Positions 57,217 to 64,000 of a stretch of DNA of 64,000 bases are shown in pieces. The notes under the pieces were generated by a model. The model was given only the letters and a program-made list of their open reading frames with translations, was not told the origin of the DNA and did no database searches. Source of the stretch: Fusarium oxysporum f. sp. lycopersici 4287 (Eukaryota > Ascomycota > Sordariomycetes > Hypocreales > Nectriaceae); contig NC_030994.1 in the NCBI RefSeq assembly GCF_000149955.1, positions 1,218,151 to 1,282,150 of the forward strand. Direction: 5' to 3'. The number at the start of each line of letters is the position of its first letter. Position 1 is the stretch's first letter. Made by a program: the position numbers and the translations under genes.

Positions 57217-57793
57217 GTGAAATCTATAACTTCGCAATTTTTTATGCATCCCATGCCCTGTCAAGCTCCTTTATGATATTCATTGCCCCTCAATGAGCTT
57301 ATGCTCGTCGTCATGTCCGTCCCCCAGGCTAAAACGACGTCTCCCATTCCAGGACAAAGCTGATTCATGGCCGCTCAGGTCCATCCACGGCTGCACAATC
57401 CTCTGATTGACAATGCTTGCCCTACTATCTCTCGCTCGGCTTGGTTCTGCAATTCGTGCTCTTGCTTTTCTGCTTTGCTGTGCAGTTGTTGTACGAAGCA
57501 CAAGACGGTTCGCGGAGTTGATGTTATTCCACTTCTGACACGAATAGGACGATTACGACTCGACGATAGCTAGGGCGGTTTGGTTTGCATCATGGCATTA
57601 TAACGCATCAAATGTTACAAGACAAAAGTCACAGAAGGTGTTCATTTACACGGGTTGAATATTGATTGATTGATTCGGTTGGGAGGCATCTAGTCATAGC
57701 ATCTTGTAGTACAGTGATTTTGCGGATACCATACCCCCTTAGCTAAACTAGACATCTTTCTCATAACCGCATGTAGCAAGTTTCCAATTTCTA
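57217..57793. other. Convergent intergenic region
   Basis: 3' regions of the LON/RING gene (plus) and the GW-tail gene (minus). One small frame (57367-57573) has no recognisable content. A spliced extension of the LON/RING gene into it was considered and not accepted. Confidence 0.45.
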
Positions 57794-60260
57794 TTACCAG
57801 TTCGAGGCTTCGCCGTTCGTGTCCCGTGCTGCAGTAGGATCTCCCCAAGTTGGCATAGTAACGCCGGGGGTGTCAACCCATGTCCCAGGCATGATGTTGT
57901 CGCGACCTTCTCCTTCCGCTGAAGGAGGTTTTTGGTTTCCGTTCCCGTTCCCATTCACATCCGTGGGAGCCCAGATGCCCACGTTGTTGTCAGCTCCTTG
58001 CCCAACACTGCTTATAGTCGGTTGTTCGCTCCAGTCGCCGCGGGCGCCTGGGAACGTGTCGTCACCCCAATGATCTCCGTTCCTTTTCACAGTCTCGTTG
58101 CTCTTGTTCGAATGGTTCGAGCCAGCTCCCCAACCGTTTTGGTTCTGATCTTGCTCGCCACTTGGTGGTGACACTACCCATTCCTCCGGCTTACTATCCT
58201 GAGTGGCCTTATTCCAATCGTCAACTGCCTGGTTGTTGCTCGTATTCCAACCATCACCGTTCTGGTTGTTGTCCTGGGTCGGTGCGCCCCAACCGTCTTG
58301 ACCGTTCGGGCCATTGTTGTCACCTGATCCATTGTTCCAGCCGTTCGACCCGTTCGACCCAGCCTTATCGGAACCTGGAGGCTGAGCTGGTGTCGTTAGA
58401 AAAGAAGAAGCCACTTTCCACAGGGGTAGTTTTGTGACTTTCTCTTATAGTATGGATTGTCCTGGCCCTGAGTCGATGAGTTAAATCCAGTCCGGCCCGT
58501 GTGTTTCTTTAATAATGACTCACAGTAAGACTTCCCGGAGGTCCAACATTGTTCTGGCTGGCCTTGTCCTTCTCCGTTTTGGAAGCCGGGGTGTTTTTGT
58601 TAGTTTCAGGGCTCCTGTGTCCATAGTAGCCAGTGGGGGGGACTCCCGGAGGAGGGCCCATGGCATACCATGGAGGAGGGGCCATTCCTTGAGTGATAGG
58701 AACATGTGAGTATGCTTCTGGTGGCGGTATCCCTGCATAGCCTTGGTGGAATGGCGGCATCTGTGGATAGTTGGGATACTGCTGCGTATTGTTGAAGTTA
58801 TAGTAGAAGGGGTTCTGCATCGGATGAGGCTGACCCATTGGCAGAGGGCAAGTGAAGGCGTCACGTTCTGGGTACAATGCATTGTTTTGGTGATTACCGT
58901 AGGCGGGACCCTGGTAGACTCTCATGATATTGTGTTCTGCATCGTAGTAAGCGTTAGGTGCTGGGTCTTGTGGAGTTTCGATCACGCGTTCTGTCTGAAC
59001 GACCTGAGCTCTGATGGGCTCGATAAGCTGTGGTCGACGCATATGAGGAACTGGTAGTCCTTCGGGATAATTGCCCTTCTTGACTCCATCCTTTTGTTTA
59101 GGCTGTGCCTTTGCTTTTCCTTTCATAGTTCTGAACTTGCCTTGATCTTTGTCTTTGGAAGCTTCGGGGGCTTCATCAGTTGGTGTTTGTTCGACAGCCT
59201 CTGGGTCTTTATGGGTTGCTTTCTCTGGTTCGTGTTTCTTCTGTTTTGCTTGTTTTTCATCCTGCTTCTTATTATTCTTCTGCTTGCCTTTGTTCTGTTT
59301 CTCGGGCTCCTCTTCTGGTTCAGTTTCCTCCTCTGCTTCCTTGGGTGAGTCACAGGTTTCACCTTCAATCTCTTGCTCTTGTTGCTGCTTAGCCTTTTTG
59401 TTCATTGCTTTTCGTTGCTTCTTGGTCATAGGAGGCTGGGGCGCGGCTTGCTTTTTCTTTCCACCTCTCTGCTTGCCTTGATTTTTGGTTTGGTTCCGTT
59501 TCTTGGGTGCTGGGATCTCGGACTCTGAATCTGAGTTAGAAGTATTGGGGTCAGGCTCTGTTGGTTTTGCTTTCTTTCGGCACCTCCTCTTATTCTTACC
59601 AGACTGTCGTTTAGTATTGGGGGATTCTTCTTCGTCCGATTCAGAAGTTTCGGGGCTTGGTGGAGTGATTTCCTTGCTCCTTTTCCGGCCTACTCTTTTT
59701 AATATCTGTCGGCCCTTCTGGCATCTCAGGCAGTCACAAGTTGGTTCTGGATCAGAGTCCCAGTCACTCTCGATGTCTTCTTCGGTCTGTGTCTGTCTGT
59801 GCTTCTTCTTTTTCTGCCTTTTGTGCTTCACGCACTCAATTGAGTATTCAATATCAGAATCGGTGGCATCAGAGCTTGATATGTAGGCCGACTGACTCGA
59901 GTCTGACTCGGTTTCTGGGCCGGAGTCGGATGCCTCATCTGAGGAGTCCATGGGAGTTGTGGTAGTGGTGTGCTTCATAGCAGATTTGATGGGGCCATTT
60001 TGGCCAAAGTTAAACCGGACCTTCTTGGCCTCGGCCTTTGCTTCGTTGGCAGGCGGAGGTGTATAGGTGCGTCCAGTGCGCGGGTAGGTGATCTTGACGG
60101 TGTCCTCTTCGGACTCATCATCGGTGGTGACCTGAACACGTACGACGTCTCGTTTCTTAAGGGGTTTGTTCTGGGGGATAGCGCCGATAACAGATTCGAT
60201 TGTTGTTCCAACTACCCATTCGCAAAAATGCGAGGGGCGTTTGATCTTGCGATTTGGCAT
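57794..60260 (-). CDS. Low-complexity protein with tryptophan/glycine-repeat C-terminus
   Basis: Two exons, 60260..58524 and 58381..57794. The 142-nt intron has a GTGAGT donor, a CTAACGAC branch and a GCTCAG acceptor, and keeps phase 0 (join GSLT/PPGSDK). The product is 774 residues. I do not recognise the family. The N-terminus holds a short ordered-looking segment (SHFCEWVVGTTIESVIGA) and KKVRFNF, a PP1-docking RVxF-type motif. Residues ~130-420 are Ser/Asp/Glu and Lys/Gln-rich, with a CDCLRC pair. Next comes a Pro/Tyr/Gln-rich region (NPFYYNFNNTQQYPNYPQMPP). The last 195 residues are Asn/Gly/Asp-rich, with 12 Trp spaced 11-31 residues apart in settings such as QDGWG, GDGWN, QNGWG, DHWG and PTWG. 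That pattern resembles Argonaute-binding GW proteins; the link is inference. Confidence 0.78.
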
Positions 60261-60713
60261 CGCACCAAAGAAGGTTGCTGTACCAAAGAAATTGTCAAGA
60301 TAGTTTGTCTTCAGAAAGGTCAAAGGGTCAAGAAAGGGATGCTTATGTGTTTGCTTTAAGGTTGGATGCAAGAGGTCACCCTGGCGGTATGGGCGATAGT
60401 CGAAGGTTTGTTGTTGTCAACTGCGCGCAGCTGTCAAGGCGAGGCGAGAAAGTGGTAACGGCCCTAGTGTTTGGCAATCTACAGATCAGAAAAAGAAATG
60501 CAAAGAGGGCATGTAGGGACTATGTTTTGTTTTGGTGGAAAGATGTAATAAAATAGAAATGAACTGCGCTGAGATGAAAAGGGTTGGTTCGTGGTTGAGA
60601 AAAGAGGCAGGAACGAGCTTGAGTTGGGGCTCCTTCCTTCTTGTGTATATATTTACCTGTATTATCCACCCTCCAACCACTAAAAGCAATCAAACTCCCC
60701 CTATAACTCACCA
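60261..60713. other. Intergenic: promoter of GW-tail gene and 3' end of CAB5
   Basis: About 450 nt between two minus-strand genes; no gene is supported. The open frame of the GW-tail gene extends upstream to about 60371 without an ATG. Confidence 0.5.
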
Positions 60714-61532
60714 TCACAGCCTCGCATTCAGCTTCATCTCCTCCCATCTCTCATTAATAATAAGATTCTGCCAGAACCTCCAGGTCGCGACAGCAACTGC
60801 CAGAGGAGGGCATCCAAGCAATAACCATGACCACCAATCGGGACTTGCCTTTCTCAGATCCTTGATAGCCTTATCCAGCTGCCCCTTCAACTCTTCTCGT
60901 GACCCATCGTTCCAGAGCACAATCCCTTTGCCTTCTCCTCGTTCTTCACATCGCCGGGCTTTTTCTCGTACATCTGTTTGGCTGCGCACTCTGTTCTCAG
61001 CATCCTCTGCGCTGAGGTGAGGATCACGCGCACGCAGACGCTGCATCTGGACTGCCGGGTCGTGGACTGCGACTACAGCTGTGACGCCGCAGAATCGATC
61101 GAGGCCACTTTCGAAAAGGAGTGGGATATCCAGAACCACAGCCCAATGACCTCTGAAGTAACACCCAACAACGGACTTGAACATCTCCCATCGGACGGCC
61201 GGATGAACGATTCGGTTGAGAACTGCTCTGTCCTTCTTTCGCTCCTCTGAATCGCCAAACACTCGTCTCCCCAATGCCGGTCTGTTGAGTGGTCTGCCTT
61301 TGCCGTCTGGTCCATCCTCTGGCATCTTCTCTGATGGTTGCACCAGAAGTTCGGGTGTCGTAGGCCCAAAATGCTTCACAATCGCTTCATACCCACGAGT
61401 TCCCGGCTCCACAACCTTGCGCGCTAGAATGTCTGCATCTATGATCGGGAGGTTGTAGGGTTGTGATGAGAGCATTGACGACACTGTCGTCTTGCCTGTG
61501 GCAATTGAACCCGTAAGACCGATGAGAAGCAT
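60714..61532 (-). CDS. CAB5: Dephospho-CoA kinase with C-terminal membrane segment
   Basis: Single exon of 272 residues. The P-loop is GLTGSIATGKTTV, followed by IIDADILARKVVEPG, NRIVHPAVR and VLDIPLLFESGLDRFC, all diagnostic of dephospho-CoA kinase (CoaE/Cab5), which performs the last step of CoA synthesis (ATP-dependent 3'-phosphorylation). Compared with bacterial CoaE, it carries an extra C-terminal part containing a hydrophobic stretch at about residues 233-255 (WWSWLLLGCPPLAVAVATW), which would anchor the enzyme to a membrane as in other eukaryotic forms with terminal hydrophobic segments. Nothing is missing from the catalytic core. Confidence 0.93.
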   Translation of the reverse strand: MLLIGLTGSIATGKTTVSSMLSSQPYNLPIIDADILARKVVEPGTRGYEAIVKHFGPTTPELLVQPSEKMPEDGPDGKGRPLNRPALGRRVFGDSEERKKDRAVLNRIVHPAVRWEMFKSVVGCYFRGHWAVVLDIPLLFESGLDRFCGVTAVVAVHDPAVQMQRLRARDPHLSAEDAENRVRSQTDVREKARRCEERGEGKGIVLWNDGSREELKGQLDKAIKDLRKASPDWWSWLLLGCPPLAVAVATWRFWQNLIINERWEEMKLNARL

Positions 61533-62484
61533 GATGGTGTATCTTAAAGGCTGCGCAGGTCTATTGGTACTAAGAAAACTTCAGACTCTAGGAACTCGTC
61601 AGAAAGTCTTCAAAGCTCATGCTAAGATCACAAAAGTATTCTCATGGATCATAATCAAGATAGCTCTTTCTTACCTCTTGGCGGGGTATAGACCTAACAA
61701 GGTGAGGCAATAAGCTCGGATGATCTTAAAAGGGCTTATCTTTTGAGATTTGATAGTGGCTTCTCAGATCTTAAATGAAATGAGCGTATCAATGGATGTA
61801 CCTAGTTAACACGAATGATCTGATAAACCTTGGACCGATGATGCAATTACCGAGGATGTACGAAACTGTCAGAACAGTATAAGTTACCCCACATGCATCC
61901 ATGACTTGCATTAGTAACTTGCACCACATTAAATCAACTACATGTGATGCTATCTTCTTTCTTTCACGCAGATCAATCACAACGAGACCATTTTATACAA
62001 TTTCAATTAACCGTAGCAGTGAATATCTTCAGAGGAATGATACGAAGCAATTTCCTGTCTGCATTCGGTAGGTAGTGTTTCCTTGCGCAATCTCAAAACG
62101 GCCCATGTCCTTATCCGTGAGACGTCTTATTCATCGATACAGTCTCAATCGCATAACTGAGCATGGGCTCATTATAAGTCGAAAAGTCGAACAAAGAACG
62201 AGAAGCGATATCATGCCTTTCAAAAGTCAGCTTGTGTTGCCATATTGTCTCGATACTACTTACATGGAAGACATGGTGACAGGTCAACTCAAATTCTCGA
62301 TCGGGGGCGGAGCCAACTGCATAATTATTCGTACAACTTCGACTCAATGTGGGGAGATATATTACAGCTTGCGTTAAACAATTTCCTAATGAATCATTCT
62401 TGTGTGTTTCGTGGTATGTCTATAGATTATCAGCCCATGACCGGGAGATGAGGCAAAGGGAGTTTAGCTTACTGGCGGCGTCGC
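61533..62484. other. Intergenic, no gene supported
   Basis: CAB5 promoter and 3' region of the Gln/Pro-rich gene; AT-richer than its flanks. Short frames around 62075-62451 have no coding features. Confidence 0.5.
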
Positions 62485-64000
62485 TTAGTTGGGTAGTCGG
62501 ACGGCGTAAAACCAACCCTCATCGGTCACATACCAGCGGGAGTCACCCATGTGATCAATGGTAAATCGGTTGCGCTGAGTCCAGTTCCCGTCAACTTCAC
62601 GAACATAGTAGAAACGGGAGGGGTCATCGTCAGCTGGCTTGAAGTCCTGAGGCTCGTACATCTTGTTCGCATGCGCAAACTGAATCTGACGGAGCTGCTC
62701 CTCGCCAGCGGTACGACCAACACCAGTGACATCAGGGACATGTTGACCACCAGGGACATTACCTGCAAAGACGGGGACCGTGCCGGGCACAGCAGCTCCA
62801 CCAGCAACACCGACCGAGGGGACGCCTGCGACTTGCTGGACCTGCGGCATGAACTGCTGAGGCTGGTGGCTAGCAATGAGGACTGGCTGTTGGCCCATGT
62901 TCGGCTGCTGGTAGTAGTAGGGCTGCTGCTGGACAACGTAGCTGCCTTGAACGGTAGGCTGGGGAGCCATACCACCGACGGCGGGCTGCTATAGAACTTG
63001 TCAGCATTTGCTAATAGTTGTGGTGAGATTTTGAGGAACGAGTGAAAGAAAAGGGTAGACCGCCGCCGAGTCACTGAAGTCGCGGAGGTGCACTGAACCA
63101 CTTGATTCAGGCCGACTCCACGTCGAAGCCAAAACGCAATGATAAATCAGCAAAGTGAACTTGCATAATACGTATAGCCATTCAAATAGAATGTCTTCGG
63201 CACTACAACTGTAGTGCATGCGGGAGTCGTCATTGGGACAGGAGACAAGAGAGGGGCAGTAGGGGCAACGTAAGAAAAAGAGGGTGCACAAACTTGAACA
63301 CCCGGCATAGCCCCCGACTGGGACACCAGCGAGACCATTGTCAAAGCGAGGCACATAAACGTGCTGCATAGGACCAAAGGTAGTGTCAGGAACAGGCGGC
63401 TGAAAGTTCATGCCATGAACAGGAGGCGCAGTGTTCTGATAGTCACCCATGTTTGCGGTGTTGACAGCGGGAGACTGAGGTCCGATTCCGATGTAGGTGA
63501 TTGGAGATGGGGTGAGTTGGTTTTGCCCTGCGTTGATGAAGGGAGCAGGATGAAATTGAGGGGAGAGAAATTGGTGCTGCTGAGGGGTAGGCGAGACGAA
63601 ACCAGTTGGCACTTGTTGCGCGAGGCTCTGAGTCGGGTCGGCACTGATATGCCACTGAGGCTGTGCGTTAGGGCCTAAGCCAAGCGCAGGGAAGTTCGTA
63701 GGTTGATTGCTGCCCTTCTCCTCCGGAGCAGAAGTGGTTGCTCGGGTAGCAGCAGTGGTTGTCGTAGCTCGAGCAGTGCTAGGAGCTGTAACACCGTTGA
63801 TACCAGCACTGAAGCCGCCGCTGGGGGAATTAGCAGTGGTGTAGCCCGTGATGCCCTCGTTGAAGGCGGCAGATGCAGATGTAGATGCAGAAGCAGAAGT
63901 ATCAGGCTTAGTCTGAGAGCCAAAGTGCACTTGACGAGTCTCGGGGGTCTTTGGTCGTCGAGGGATTTTTGGAGACTTGAAGGCGCCGGCACCTGCCGAG
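62485..64000 (-). CDS. Gln/Pro-rich protein with conserved aromatic C-terminal module (5' end outside window, frameshift near 63301)
   Basis: Visible exons: the right edge down to 63165, and 62988..62485. The first part (SPKIPRRPKTPETRQVHFG, then Ser/Thr/Ala-rich and Gln/Pro-rich sequence to VPRFDNGLAGVPVGGYAG) is in one frame. The following VQVCAPSFSYVAPTAPLLS...VVVPKTFYLNGYTYY lies in the next frame; dropping one G from the CCC/GGG run at 63301-63303 joins them. The intron before the last exon (63164..62989, 176 nt) then begins with GCAAGT, the usual GC-AG donor, and ends CTATAG, in phase 0. The last exon holds a Gln/Tyr-rich stretch and ends in a compact module (DPSRFYYVREVDGNWTQ, DHMGDSRWYVTDEGWFYAV). 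I do not recognise a named family. The start codon is beyond base 64000. Confidence 0.68.

Noticed and set aside
57217..57573. Spliced terminal exon of the LON/RING gene using GTAAGT at 57217-57222
   Set aside because: A continuation to a frame ending at 57573 is mechanically possible, but the resulting Cys/Arg-rich tail resembles nothing in the family and the unspliced stop is well placed.
58382..58465. Shorter intron in the GW-tail gene ending at CAG or GAG near 58448-58460
   Set aside because: The CAG acceptor leads to an in-frame stop. The GAG acceptor lacks a branch site, whereas the GCTCAG at 58382 follows a perfect CTAAC.
1..64000. tRNA, 5S rRNA, CRISPR and intact transposon candidates
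   Set aside because: A read-through of both strands for B-box (GGTTCGANTCC), 5S-like, spaced-repeat and transposase-like signatures found none that hold up; tRNAscan-SE and RepeatMasker would be the decisive tests.

Overview
The window is nuclear DNA of a filamentous ascomycete, most likely a Fusarium-like member of the Hypocreales. Genes carry several short introns of about 49-76 nt with GT...AG borders and CTAAC/CTGAC branch sites. The gene set is fungal: a sphingolipid C9-methyltransferase, a Zn2Cys6 regulator, a HeLo-domain protein, an INSIG homologue, GPI13 and a LON/RING protein. A run of about 226 Ns near 55.15-55.37 kb shows that this is a draft scaffold. Genus-level placement is inference from protein resemblance; no search was run.

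Layout. 0-1.2 kb: 3' part of an SH3BGR/thioredoxin-like protein with a long acidic tail (minus, runs off the left edge). 3.9-4.5 kb: a Ser/Thr-rich GPI-type wall protein with a frameshift. 4.6-15.2 kb: more than 10 kb in which no gene can be supported. 15.2-25.5 kb: a compact housekeeping block with the sphingolipid methyltransferase (frameshifted in this assembly), mitochondrial HTD2-like dehydratase, GPI13 ethanolamine-phosphate transferase and a cytochrome b561-type membrane protein. 27.3-34.2 kb: a GH5 glucanase with one premature stop, a half-size ABCG transporter and a Zn2Cys6 transcription factor. 37.2-39.8 kb: a HeLo-domain protein joined to a degenerate kinase, and a 72-residue CYSTM-type microgene. 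42.4-49.9 kb: an ARK/PRK-family kinase, MAK11 and an INSIG homologue. 50.5-51.0 kb: a small unknown protein. 55.4-64.0 kb: a two-RING LON-domain protein, a low-complexity protein with a tryptophan/glycine-repeat tail, dephospho-CoA kinase CAB5, and a Gln/Pro-rich protein running off the right edge.

The genes do not form one pathway. Lipid and membrane themes recur (sphingolipid methylation, mitochondrial fatty acid synthesis, GPI anchors, sterol regulation by INSIG, CoA synthesis), but that is ordinary genome neighbourhood. The most notable items are (1) the HeLo + pseudokinase protein, which has the same domain order as the animal necroptosis executioner MLKL, (2) a 12-tryptophan GW/WG-type tail resembling Argonaute-hook regions, (3) an otherwise intact GH5 gene with a single TAA, and (4) three genes each needing a one-base correction of the same sign, which may be assembly errors. 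No tRNA, rRNA, CRISPR array or intact transposon was recognised.
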